Shown here: one piece after another, positions 9,803-18,271 of the stretch
Layout of the letters: each line of letters opens with the position of its first letter
How positions within the stretch are numbered: the stretch's first letter is position 1
Program-made: the position numbers and the translations under genes
Assembly (NCBI GenBank): GCA_963674575.2
Contig: CAXXQT010000009.1
Span: 496,001 to 560,000 of the forward strand
Source: JAAYAY01 sp963674575
GTDB taxonomy: Bacteria > Planctomycetota > Planctomycetia > Pirellulales > Thermoguttaceae
DNA length: 64,000 nucleotides
Direction: 5' to 3'
Notes under the pieces: model-generated
The model's input: only the letters and a program-made list of their open reading frames with translations
Databases searched by the model: none
What the model was told of the DNA's origin: nothing

Positions 9803-10668
9803 ACGGCCTGGATGCTCTCAAATCAGTCCTGATAGAACTCACGAGGTCTGTCGGCGCCGAGATCCCATTGATCGTGGCCGGAGGATTTGGGCTCTATCTT
9901 CGCCAAGAGCATTTACGTTTGTCGGAAGAGACGACCCTTTTCTCGCAACTTCCGGAACCTCGTGCAACCAGCGACATTGACATGTTCGTCACAATGGACG
10001 TTCTCGTCGAGGTCGAATCCGTGAAGAGACTGAGACAACAGATCGAAGGAATGGGGTTTGCGCCCGTCACGGGCGGTGAGTACTTCCAGTGGAGGCGAGT
10101 CGACAAGAGTGGATACGAGACCAAGATTGATGTGCTATGCGGACCATTGGGCAAGTATGAGCACCGACTGCGCACGAACAGCCTGCCGAGAGTCCGCCCC
10201 AAAGCCCCCAGAGGGACTCTGAAGTTTCACGCAAGGTACACCGAAGAGGCCATCGAAGTCGAGAGTCGAGCAGTCCGCTTGCCACTTGTGGAACGTGACG
10301 CGAGTGGCGCGGAGGCGATCACCACTGTCTACATTCCTCATCCTTTCAGCTACCTGATGATGAAGCTTGTTGCCTTTGACGACCGCAAGCATGACGAGAG
10401 GAAGGACGTCGGACGCCACCATGCAATGGATTTGTACCGGATCATCGCGATGATGACCCAATCGGAGTATGAAGAAACACTCTTGCTCGGCAAGACCTAT
10501 TCCGAGGATGTACGATTCAACAAGGTGCAACAGATTGTGGCGAACCACTTTGCCTCTCCGTCCGACCTTGGTGTGATTCGACTTCGTGAACACACGCTGT
10601 TTCAAGAGAGCTTTCCGGTACACGATTTTATCGAAGTTCTTGCAGAGGTGTTTGCAGGACCGCCATGA
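9799..10668 (+). CDS. AbiEii-like nucleotidyltransferase toxin
   Basis: 289 residues with a minimal nucleotidyltransferase core: AGGFGLYL (GG motif, near residue 30), RATSDIDMF with the metal-binding D-x-D near residue 58, and a third acidic site in ETKIDVL near residue 107. A conserved helical part follows (HPFSYLMMKLVAFDDRKHD...GRHHAMDLYRI) as in AbiEii/AbiGii toxins. Such toxins modify tRNA or bind GTP and arrest growth; the substrate here is not known. It overlaps the antitoxin by four bases at its start and the histidine kinase by four at its stop, so one transcript probably covers three genes. Catalytic residues appear intact. Confidence 0.75.
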   Translation: MNGLDALKSVLIELTRSVGAEIPLIVAGGFGLYLRQEHLRLSEETTLFSQLPEPRATSDIDMFVTMDVLVEVESVKRLRQQIEGMGFAPVTGGEYFQWRRVDKSGYETKIDVLCGPLGKYEHRLRTNSLPRVRPKAPRGTLKFHARYTEEAIEVESRAVRLPLVERDASGAEAITTVYIPHPFSYLMMKLVAFDDRKHDERKDVGRHHAMDLYRIIAMMTQSEYEETLLLGKTYSEDVRFNKVQQIVANHFASPSDLGVIRLREHTLFQESFPVHDFIEVLAEVFAGPP

Positions 10669-12569
10669 CCGTACGATTCAAACTGACGATGGCCTCGATT
10701 GCCGTGATCCTGGTCGCCAATGCGATCCTTTCGCTGGTGGGCCTGGAATACGTGGAGGAGGCCTGGCTGCGGGAGGTCCAGTATCGAGTTCGACTCGATC
10801 TGAACTCTGCCCGGGCCACCTACCGCTGCCGGCTGGATCGGTCGGCGCAGTTTCTCCACGGCCTGGCCGCCGGATGCCGCCAACTGCCGCACGAGGGCGA
10901 TCCGCTCCTGTCGCAGGACACCCTGCGTTCTGCCTTCAACGCGGCCGACACGGACATCTTCGCCTGGCTGGACGCCCACGGGCGTGTGCTCTTCCGACCC
11001 GGAAACCCGGACCAAAAGGGAGACGATCTGTCGTCCCTACCACTCGTGAGCCAGGCGATCCAATCGCGAGCGACGGCCACGGGAACGCTTCTTCTTTCGG
11101 AGGCGGAGCTTGCACGAGAGGGCCCGAGCCTGGCCGAGCGAGCCCGGTTCAAGCTGGTCCCCACGACGGCCGCGAGGCCTACGGAAGATGTGGTTTGCAC
11201 CGAAGGGATGGTGGCGGCCGCGGCCGTGCCAGTCCTGGACGACGACGGCACGCTGCGGGGGATTCTCTACGCGGGCAACCTCCTGAACCGGCGTTTCGAG
11301 ATCGTCGACGCCATCCGTGGCGAGGTGTTTGGCGGTCAGCAGTACGAGGGCCAGCCCATCGGCACGGTCACCATCTTCCAGGGAGATATGCGCATCTCGA
11401 CCAACGTCAGCAAGGCCGACGGGACTCGGGCCGTGGGAACCCGGCTGAGCGAGGCCGTCTACGAAGAAGTGCTCGAGCGAGGCGGAACCTGGGCCGATCG
11501 GGCCTTCGTGTTCAATGACTGGTACCTCACCGCCTACGAGCCGATTCGCAATCCAGACGGCCAGGTGATCGGAGCGCTTTACGTCGGGCTCCTGGAAAAA
11601 CCGTTTCTGCAACGCAAGAAGGCTGTCACCGGCTCGCTGCTGGTGATGGTCGGCGCAGCGACCCTGGTCAGCCTGGCTTTGATCCTTCTGGTCACGAATC
11701 TCGTTCTTCGACCCATCGGACGGATCATCGCCATGTCCAACCGCGTGATCGGCGGCGACCTGACGGCTCGCGTTGAGAGCGATCCGCCCGGCGAGATGGG
11801 CCAGTTGTGCCGCGCCGTGGACAGCATGGCCGAGGCCGTCTGCCTACGGGAAGAACAGCTCAAGCAGGCCACGCAGCGCCAGCTCTCGCAGAGCGAGAAG
11901 CTGGCCTCCATCGGTCGCCTGGCCGCCGGAATCGCCCACGAGATCAACAACCCGCTCACCTCCGTGCTGACCTTCGCCCACCTGCTCCGCGAGAAGGAGA
12001 ATCTGGAGAAGCAGGACGCGGAGGACCTGGATCTCATCATCCACGAAGCTCGCCGGGCGGCCGACATCGTCCAGGGCCTGCTCGACTTCGCCCGGGAACG
12101 CCCCGCCGTCATGGAACCCATCTCCGTCAATAGCGTGGTCGAACGAACCGTTCGCCTGATCCGCAACCAGAAGCTCTTTCGAGAGACGACGATCGAGGTG
12201 CATCTCGACAGCAGCCTCCCGCCCGTCAACGGCGACACGAACCGGCTTCAGCAGGTCGTTCTCAATCTTTGCTTGAATGCCTGCGAGGCCATGCCCGACG
12301 GCGGACGGATCGACCTTACCACGCGCGAGGAAAACGGCGAGGTTGTCCTGGAAGTCCGCGACACGGGCCACGGCATCAAACCCGAGGACCTGGAACAAAT
12401 CTACGAACCCTTCTTCAGCAGCAAACCCGTGGGCCAGGGCACCGGCCTGGGCCTGAGCGTCACCTACGGCATCGTCGAGCAGCACGGTGGCCGAATCGAC
12501 GTGCAAAGCGAGTCGGGAGTGGGAACGTGCTTTTCGGTGTCGTTGCCGGGATTGGGCGGACAAGCGTGA
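10665..12569 (+). CDS. Membrane histidine kinase with extracytoplasmic Cache-like sensor
   Basis: 634 residues. Membrane helix 1 at about 7-27, an extracytoplasmic sensor of about 285 residues resembling a Cache/single-Cache-3 fusion (ending NDWYLTAYEPIRNPDGQVIGALYVG), helix 2 at about 322-347, HAMP (RPIGRIIAMSNRVIGGDLTAR), then DHp with H425 in GIAHEINNPLTS and an HATPase domain (NLCLNACEAM, DTGHGI, GTGLGLSVTYG). Cache domains bind small molecules such as carboxylates. No response regulator adjoins it. The ATG overlaps the toxin stop, placing it in the AbiE-like operon; whether the kinase regulates that operon or only shares its promoter is unknown. Confidence 0.9.
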   Translation: MTVRFKLTMASIAVILVANAILSLVGLEYVEEAWLREVQYRVRLDLNSARATYRCRLDRSAQFLHGLAAGCRQLPHEGDPLLSQDTLRSAFNAADTDIFAWLDAHGRVLFRPGNPDQKGDDLSSLPLVSQAIQSRATATGTLLLSEAELAREGPSLAERARFKLVPTTAARPTEDVVCTEGMVAAAAVPVLDDDGTLRGILYAGNLLNRRFEIVDAIRGEVFGGQQYEGQPIGTVTIFQGDMRISTNVSKADGTRAVGTRLSEAVYEEVLERGGTWADRAFVFNDWYLTAYEPIRNPDGQVIGALYVGLLEKPFLQRKKAVTGSLLVMVGAATLVSLALILLVTNLVLRPIGRIIAMSNRVIGGDLTARVESDPPGEMGQLCRAVDSMAEAVCLREEQLKQATQRQLSQSEKLASIGRLAAGIAHEINNPLTSVLTFAHLLREKENLEKQDAEDLDLIIHEARRAADIVQGLLDFARERPAVMEPISVNSVVERTVRLIRNQKLFRETTIEVHLDSSLPPVNGDTNRLQQVVLNLCLNACEAMPDGGRIDLTTREENGEVVLEVRDTGHGIKPEDLEQIYEPFFSSKPVGQGTGLGLSVTYGIVEQHGGRIDVQSESGVGTCFSVSLPGLGGQA

Positions 12570-12711
12570 GGAGCTGTCGGCGAACTCGGTGCCAATAGTC
12601 GTCCGAACGCAACGTGGTTCCTTCCTTTTCCACGGTCCCACCGAAAACTGCGGCGCGGTAGTTAAGCAGAGGGGGTTTAAGGTTTCCGCCTGTCTGGCTA
12701 TGCTGCTTGCC

Positions 12712-13551
12712 ATGGGTAGAGAGATCTCAAACCAACATGCACCCGGTCTCGCCGCTGCTGTCATCCTCTTCAGCGGTGCGGTTGGGTTTGCGGCCGACAC
12801 GACGATCAACATCGATCGACTGATCAAGCTTGATCCTCCCGGGCAGCGGGAGTTCATTCTCGACAAGGCTGGGCTTCTCGACGAGGCGACTGAAGCCCAG
12901 CTTCGCGCCACCTGCGATCAACTGCTGACCGACAAGGCGATTCCAATTATTGTGGTTTCGATCAAGTCGATGGCTGACCATGGGGGTGCGAACCTTCGGA
13001 TCGAAACGTTCGCGAGGTTGCTGTTCGACCAATGGGGAATCGGCCACGCCGAGCTGAGGAGCAAGAGTGGCGGGGGAACGTTCAGTTGGAACAACGGAAT
13101 TCTGTTGTTGGTCTCGGAAGGGGACCGCCGGGCACGGATCGAGCTGGGGGCTGATTGGGGTCGAGACAAGGACCAACTCTGCAAACAGATCATGGACCAG
13201 CGGATCGTCCCCAGGTTCAAACAGGGCGACTTTGGCGGCGGGATCTCGGCGGGGGTCGAAGCGTTGGATGCGATGGCCCGCGAGAAGGAACTGCCCATGA
13301 TCCCGCGACCGTGGTGGCACTATGCGCTGATAGCAGGGCTGATCGGGCTGGCGATCTTCACGTTCGTCTCGCTGGCCCGCCGTGGCGCCAACGGTTGGGC
13401 ATGGGTGTTCTGGGGCGTCGTGTTTTCCGTGCTTGGGTTTATCTTGTACACAATGGCCACCAGTTCCGGCAGTGGTGGAGGCGGCTCGTTTGGTGGCGGT
13501 TCGTTTGGCGGTGGCTCTTCCGGCGGCGGGGGAGCCAGTGGGTCCTGGTAA
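12712..13551 (+). CDS. TPM-domain membrane protein with Gly/Ser-rich tail
   Basis: About 279 residues. A signal peptide (LAAAVILFSGAVGFAA) precedes a TPM domain (residues about 40-195; FILDKAGLLDE, GNDILLL-like NNGILLLVSEGDRRARIELG, GGGISAGVEAL), then two membrane helices near 205-245 and a tail of repeated GGGSFGGGS units ending in SGSW. TPM proteins of the YgcG type are exported and membrane anchored; acid-phosphatase activity and a photosystem II repair role were described for plant relatives, but the bacterial role is unclear. Start 12712 is chosen because the signal peptide follows; ATG 12700 is possible. It is followed after 6 nt by a second TPM protein. Confidence 0.8.
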   Translation: MGREISNQHAPGLAAAVILFSGAVGFAADTTINIDRLIKLDPPGQREFILDKAGLLDEATEAQLRATCDQLLTDKAIPIIVVSIKSMADHGGANLRIETFARLLFDQWGIGHAELRSKSGGGTFSWNNGILLLVSEGDRRARIELGADWGRDKDQLCKQIMDQRIVPRFKQGDFGGGISAGVEALDAMAREKELPMIPRPWWHYALIAGLIGLAIFTFVSLARRGANGWAWVFWGVVFSVLGFILYTMATSSGSGGGGSFGGGSFGGGSSGGGGASGSW

Positions 13552-13557
13552 ACAGTC

Positions 13558-14238
13558 ATGCAACAAGCAAGCCAGCTATTCAGCGACGAGCAACGAAGGC
13601 AAATCGACCAGACGGTGGCCGAGGCCGAAGGCAAGACCTCGACCGAGATCGTCCCGGTCGTGGCCACGGCATCGGGCCGGTACGACCGTCCGGAAGACAT
13701 CGCTGGATTGTGGCTGGCGATGATCGGGTTGATCGCGACGTGGACTCTGCTGCCAAGGGGACAAGCTGAAAGCGGCTCGTGGGACGGCACATCGGAATGG
13801 GTGGGTCTGCTGGTAATGGTGGTGGTCGCGGTGATCGGATTTGTTCTGGGCGCGTTGATTGCAGGCCGTGTACATTGGCTTCGCCGACTCTTCACTCCTC
13901 GCCAGCAAATGCGCGACGAGGTCGACGCTCGTGCTCGCGCTGTGTTCTATGATGGTCGCGTCCATCATACTTCGGGTGCCACGGGACTCTTGGTGTACGT
14001 TTCTCTCTGTGAGCGTATGGCCGCCGTGTTGGCCGATCAGAGCATACTCGACAAACTCGGCCAGGACGGTGTGGACGAACTCTGCGCCGTGCTGACGACG
14101 GGACTCCACACAGGCGAGCCCGCGGAGGCGATTTGCCGGACAATCGCGGCGGCCGGAGAGAAACTTGCGCCGGTGCTTCCCCGGGCTGACGACGACATCA
14201 ATGAATTGTCCAACGCGTTGGTGACGCTCGACGATTGA
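13558..14238 (+). CDS. Second TPM-domain membrane protein
   Basis: 226 residues. It begins with a helical segment (LFSDEQRRQIDQTVAEAEGKTSTEIVPVV), followed by two membrane helices at about 50-67 and 82-102, then the rest of a TPM domain (ARAVFYDGRVHHTSGATGLLVYVSLCERMAAVLAD...LTTGLHTGEPAEAICRTIAAAGEKLA). The membrane helices interrupt the TPM fold, which is the usual layout of the cytoplasmic partner found next to YgcG-like proteins. Close spacing to the preceding gene implies one operon and a joint function at the membrane. Confidence 0.8.
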   Translation: MQQASQLFSDEQRRQIDQTVAEAEGKTSTEIVPVVATASGRYDRPEDIAGLWLAMIGLIATWTLLPRGQAESGSWDGTSEWVGLLVMVVVAVIGFVLGALIAGRVHWLRRLFTPRQQMRDEVDARARAVFYDGRVHHTSGATGLLVYVSLCERMAAVLADQSILDKLGQDGVDELCAVLTTGLHTGEPAEAICRTIAAAGEKLAPVLPRADDDINELSNALVTLDD

Positions 14239-14314
14239 ATCGAGGATCTTTGATTAGTCAGTTATGGGCAGCCCCCTCACAGGCTCTGTGTTGGGGGATG
14301 GAATGCCAACTGTG

Positions 14315-14342
14315 AGGTCCCGCTCGGCGAGCGGTGACCTAC
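14315..14342. repeat. 3'-end hairpin element, copy 1 (after NUDIX gene)
   Basis: Contains the dyad CCGCTCGGCGAGCGG at 14320-14334 inside a 28-nt unit shared with copies at 17945-17972 and 48432-48459. It begins one base past the stop codon of the minus-strand NUDIX gene. Relative to that gene it has the same orientation as the other copies. Confidence 0.85.
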
Positions 14343-14343
14343 C

Positions 14344-14913
14344 TCAATCTGTCTTTGGCGGAGCAACGGACGCTAGATCCAGCCCTGCGGCGCATGCCAT
14401 GGCCGCGATGGCTTGGGCGTGGTTGAACCGGCCGGAGCGGATCAGTTCGGGGATCTTTTCCCACGGATGGGTAACCACCTCGATCTGTTCCAGCGGATCG
14501 AGATCCTGATCCCGAACGAGTCGGCAGCCCTGGGCCAACACGACGTGGCAGTGGGCGCAGTTCAATGCCGGATTTGGCAGCAGGTCGGCTACTTGCCGGT
14601 AGGTTTCCGCCTCGTAGCCGGTTTCTTCGCGGAGTTCCCGCCGGGCAGCCTGCTCGGGGGATTCATCCCCATCGATCAGTCCGCCGGGGATCTCCAGCAC
14701 GACGTGCCCCACGCCGTGGCGAAATTGGCGGACAAAGACGATCTGGCCGTCCACGGTGACCGGCAAGATGACGACCCAGTCGCGGGATTCGCAGACGAGG
14801 AAGTCGGCCTCGGCCTGGCTCGGCTCGAAGCGGTAGCGGTCCTCGCGGACCTTGGTCACCTTGTACTCGGCCACGTAGCGGCTGCTTAGTCGGGTCCAAC
14901 TTCGATGGGGCAT
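14344..14913 (-). CDS. NUDIX hydrolase (ADP-ribose pyrophosphatase-like)
   Basis: 189 residues with a complete Nudix box GLIDGDESPEQAARRELREE continuing TGY, matching Gx5Ex7REUxEExGU. The preceding part (VAEYKVTKVREDRYRFEP...DWVVILPVTVDGQIVFVRQFR) is typical of ADP-ribose/ADP-sugar pyrophosphatases (NudF type). Start ATG 14913 (MPHRSWTRLSSRYV) is preferred over an upstream frame extension that lacks similarity. Transcribed behind the sugar permease gene (55-bp gap). Substrate is not certain. Confidence 0.88.
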   Translation of the reverse strand: MPHRSWTRLSSRYVAEYKVTKVREDRYRFEPSQAEADFLVCESRDWVVILPVTVDGQIVFVRQFRHGVGHVVLEIPGGLIDGDESPEQAARRELREETGYEAETYRQVADLLPNPALNCAHCHVVLAQGCRLVRDQDLDPLEQIEVVTHPWEKIPELIRSGRFNHAQAIAAMACAAGLDLASVAPPKTD

Positions 14914-14968
14914 GACGTTCCATGTGGGAAGAAGAAAAGTCGCGGATTCCGGTTCCGGGACTCCTGCA

Positions 14969-16318
14969 TCAGTCCATGTGGTAATGGTGCGTTCGGAAAC
15001 CGTACACCGCAATCACCGTGAAGCAGATGAGGGGCAGGACGAAGGACGCATTGACGGCGGGCAGAGTCATGAAGCCGGCGCTGACGGTGCCCATGTCGAT
15101 AATCGCGCCTTGAATCGGCGGCATCACCGACCCTCCCAGGATTGCCATGATCAGGCCGGCTGCCCCGATCTTGGCATCCTCGCCCAGTCCCTTCAGGGCG
15201 ATGCCGTAGATGGTGGGGAACATCAACGACATGCAAGCTGAAATGCCGACCAGGCAGTACAGCCCGACAATGCCTTGGATCAGGATTGTGCCGAGCGACA
15301 GAGCGAAACCGCCGATGGCGAGCACGAGCAAGAGGGCGCCCGGTTTGATGTACTTCAGAAGGAAGGTGCAAACGAAACGGCTGGTGCAGAACAGAATCAT
15401 GGCTCCGATGTTGTACTTCTGCGACAGGACCTCGGCGGCTTGTTCCGTCATGCCGTACTCAGGACCGGTGAAAATTGCGGTGCCGTAGTGGATGACGAAG
15501 GTCCAGCACATGATCTGGGCCCCGACATAGAAGGCTTGCGCGATCACCCCCTCAATGTATTTGGGGTTTGTGAACAATCGCCGCAGGGTCCCCCCAATAT
15601 CAAGATCGTGTGATTTGTCTTGCGAGTGAGGCATCTTGACAATGGCGATCACCACGAAGAAGGCCAGGATCACCAGGCCGATGGCGACGTAGGGGCCGCG
15701 AATGACTCCGAGATCGTGCGCCGTGACCTGCTGCAATTCGCTCGCAGCCATGGCCGCTCGTTCTTCGGCCGTTGCGATGTTGAGCTTGGCGATGATCAGG
15801 CTCTGGGCGGTGAACATGCCCATGAGCGATCCGATCGGATTGAAAGCCTGCGAGAAATTGAGGCGTCGTGTCGCCGTCTCTTCCGAACCCATCGACATGA
15901 TGTACGGATTGGAGCCGGTTTCGAGAAAGGAAAGGCCGCAGGTTAGAATGAAGTAGGCGATGAGAAAGGGCCAGAAGACCATCATCAGGCTTGCCGGAAT
16001 GAAGAGCAACGCGCCTGTTGCATAAAGGCCGAGACCGATGAGGATTCCGGTCTTGTAGGACGTCTTCTTAATGATCAAAGCCGCCGGAAAGGCCATCGCG
16101 AAATAGCCGCCGTAGAAAGCGAACTGGACCAGCGAGCCCTGGAAGTTGCTCATCAGCAGGATCTTCGAGAAGGCCTTCACCATCGGATTCGTGATGTCGT
16201 TGGCGAAGCCCCAAAGCGCGAAGCAGCACGTGATGAGAATCCACGGCACAAGAACTGCCGAAGATACAACCGGATCGTGGGCGGGTTTGGCTGGGGAAGC
16301 TTGGGGCGCGTCTGACAT
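14969..16318 (-). CDS. FucP-type sugar:H+ symporter (major facilitator superfamily)
   Basis: 449 residues with about twelve membrane helices. FucP-family hallmarks include the start FALWGFANDITNPMVKAF with the conserved Asp/Asn in helix 1, the helix 4 segment SFLETGSNPYIMSMG, and LNFSQAFNPIGSLMG in helix 5. The family carries L-fucose, glucose/galactose or related sugars in symport with H+ or Na+. It is divergent from a XylR-type AraC regulator (447-bp space), a usual planctomycete pairing for sugar uptake. The substrate cannot be named from sequence alone. Confidence 0.9.
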   Translation of the reverse strand: MSDAPQASPAKPAHDPVVSSAVLVPWILITCCFALWGFANDITNPMVKAFSKILLMSNFQGSLVQFAFYGGYFAMAFPAALIIKKTSYKTGILIGLGLYATGALLFIPASLMMVFWPFLIAYFILTCGLSFLETGSNPYIMSMGSEETATRRLNFSQAFNPIGSLMGMFTAQSLIIAKLNIATAEERAAMAASELQQVTAHDLGVIRGPYVAIGLVILAFFVVIAIVKMPHSQDKSHDLDIGGTLRRLFTNPKYIEGVIAQAFYVGAQIMCWTFVIHYGTAIFTGPEYGMTEQAAEVLSQKYNIGAMILFCTSRFVCTFLLKYIKPGALLLVLAIGGFALSLGTILIQGIVGLYCLVGISACMSLMFPTIYGIALKGLGEDAKIGAAGLIMAILGGSVMPPIQGAIIDMGTVSAGFMTLPAVNASFVLPLICFTVIAVYGFRTHHYHMD

Positions 16319-16765
16319 GCTACGCAGGTTCCTTTTTCGAGTTCATCTTGCCCGGTCGTAATGCGGGTCACGCAACCCAGCGATCACAAACGCGTACCAT
16401 GTGCAGAAGCCCTGAACCAAGACTCCCCCAAAGACGGACATGGCGACGCCAACGGCGCGTGAACCGCTATCGTACCCGTTTCTTCCCGTCGTGTTAACAA
16501 TCCCATGCCCACCATTGTGGCCCGGACGGCAAGGCGGGGCTTTGAACATTGCCGCTTCGAGCTTTGAGGTTTTGGAACACGCCCCGCTCAGCCAGAGGCG
16601 GAAGGCCCCGGGCGACCACTGCCGTAACGTCCTTCTAGAAAACAGGTTATCGCCAAAGGCGGCTCAAGCTGTGCTCCTCTTGTTGTTGAACTTTTCGATA
16701 GCCGGAGCTAGGCTGTTGGGACCCCGCAGAGCCCCCGTGGTCATCCGTCTCGTGCGAAAGTTCTC
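16319..16765. other. Divergent promoter region between permease and regulator
   Basis: 447 bp without a supported gene. It must carry the promoters of the permease (minus) and the XylR-like regulator (plus). No clear operator repeat was recognised by eye. Short open frames in it have no coding features. Confidence 0.5.
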
Positions 16766-17929
16766 ATGCCCGAGCGTCGAAGTGTTGCCCTCCTGATCGA
16801 AACCTCGAAGACCTATGGACGCGGATTGCTCCAGGGGATCAGCCGCTATGTGCGCACCCACCGCCCGTGGTCGATCTATATCGAGGAACGGGGTCTGGCC
16901 GACCCGCTGCCTGCCTGGCTCGATCATTGGGACGGCGACGGCGTGATCCTCCGCTCCGCCTCGGCCGAGCAGGCCGACGACCTGAGAGGGCGTGGGCTGC
17001 CAATCGTGTACCTCGGCGAGATGCACGACACGGGCTTGCCCATGCTCCATTCCGACGAGCGGCAGATCGCCCGCATGGCCACCGAACATCTTCTCGAACG
17101 AGGTTTTCGCAGTTTCGCCTTCGTGGGCCTCCCTGGAGCAATCTGGTCGGAGCGGCGACTCGAATTCTTCCAGCAGCGTCTTCTGGAAGCAGGCCACACT
17201 TGCCAGGTGTTCGAGTATCGGCCGGGCAAGAAGGATACCGGTGGGTGGCTGAGCCAGGAAAAGGAGCTGACGGCCTGGCTTCTGGGCCTTGTCCAGCCGG
17301 CGGCCGTCATGGCCTGCTACGACGTCGTCGGCGTCCGCGTTCTCGACGCCTGTCGCGGCGCCGGCCTCGCGGTGCCGGAGCAGGTAGCCGTCATCGGGGT
17401 CGACGACGATCCCTTGCTCTGCACCCTGGCCTCGCCGCCCCTGAGCAGCGTGGCTCACGACCTGGAACGAATCGGCCACGAGGCGGCGGCTCTGCTGGAG
17501 CGGATGCTCGACGGTGAACCAGCGCCCCCGGATGAGGTGTTGATCGAACCGCTGGGCATCACCTGCCGCCAGTCGACGGACCAACTGGCCATCCCCGACG
17601 CGCTCGTCGCCAAGGCTTTGCGTTTCATCCGGGAACACGCCTGCGACGGGATCGACGTGGATGACGTGGCCCGCTCCGCTCAGGCGCACCGAACCACGCT
17701 CAAACGCCGCTTTGAGAAACTCGTGGGACGCTCCCCCAAGGCCGAGATCATGCGCCTTCAGCTTCGACGGGTCAAGGAACTGCTCCGCGAGACGGATTTC
17801 ACGCTTGTGCGGATCGCCGACCTGGCCGGATTTCGCCATCCGGAGTACATGAGCGCCCTGTTCAAACGGAAAGAGGGCATCACGCCGGGCCAGTATCGCG
17901 CCGCCCTGCCACCCCCGAAAGACCGATAG
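16766..17929 (+). CDS. XylR-type AraC-family transcriptional regulator
   Basis: 387 residues. Residues about 5-275 are a LacI/periplasmic-binding-like sugar-sensing domain (VALLIETSKTYGRGLLQGI..., FVGLPGAIWSERRLEFFQQR, VAVIGVDDDPLLCTLASPPL), the form shared with E. coli XylR. Residues about 285-383 are two AraC helix-turn-helices (IDVDDVARSAQAHRTTLKRR and LVRIADLAGFRHPEYMSALF, KRKEGITPGQYR). Divergent from the FucP-like permease, which it probably activates in response to a sugar. Immediately 3' lies a conserved hairpin element. Confidence 0.92.
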   Translation: MPERRSVALLIETSKTYGRGLLQGISRYVRTHRPWSIYIEERGLADPLPAWLDHWDGDGVILRSASAEQADDLRGRGLPIVYLGEMHDTGLPMLHSDERQIARMATEHLLERGFRSFAFVGLPGAIWSERRLEFFQQRLLEAGHTCQVFEYRPGKKDTGGWLSQEKELTAWLLGLVQPAAVMACYDVVGVRVLDACRGAGLAVPEQVAVIGVDDDPLLCTLASPPLSSVAHDLERIGHEAAALLERMLDGEPAPPDEVLIEPLGITCRQSTDQLAIPDALVAKALRFIREHACDGIDVDDVARSAQAHRTTLKRRFEKLVGRSPKAEIMRLQLRRVKELLRETDFTLVRIADLAGFRHPEYMSALFKRKEGITPGQYRAALPPPKDR

Positions 17930-17932
17930 CCG

Positions 17933-18023
17933 CCCGTTGAATGAGTAGGTCACCGCTCGCCGAGCGGGACCTTGAAATGGCAAATCGCTCGACAATTCAG
18001 GAACGTGCGGCGCCCGGCACCTA
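17933..18023. repeat. 3'-end hairpin element, copy 2, head-to-head pair
   Basis: Starts four bases after the XylR-like gene. The first part (17945-17972, dyad CCGCTCGCCGAGCGG) matches the copies at 14315 and 48432. The whole 80-bp stretch matches 48391-48470 inverted with only a few differences. The second part (18004-18023) is the reverse complement of the unit that overlaps the enolase-superfamily stop at 20449-20472. Confidence 0.8.
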
Positions 18024-18271
18024 CCAGCGCGCTCGCGCCGCGTTTTTCAATGGGCTGATAGCCGCTATTGCATCTTCGCCTGGGGACTGGTCCATTTTTC
18101 GGTCCGCAAGGCGTTTTGGCGTACACGCGTCCCCCGAAAACATGGACCTGTCCCCTTCCTTCACGACTGCGTTGGTCTTGCGTCGGGAAGCTTGACCCGC
18201 CGTTTTCGTCGGGACTATGATGGGGCCTGCGCGGATCTGTCTCCAATTACCACGCCTCAAGGAGCCCTCCC

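Noticed and set aside
8687..10668. Gene pair considered as a type II restriction or other nuclease defence unit
   Set aside because: The second gene has a clear nucleotidyltransferase core and the first lacks an intact PD-(D/E)xK catalytic set; AbiE-like is the better fit.
13470..13551. GGT/GGC-rich repeat considered as low-complexity artefact
   Set aside because: It is the usual Gly/Ser-rich tail of TPM-domain proteins and keeps the frame.
16343..16549. 68-codon minus-strand frame in the permease-regulator gap
   Set aside because: No RBS, no family features; lies where divergent promoters are expected.
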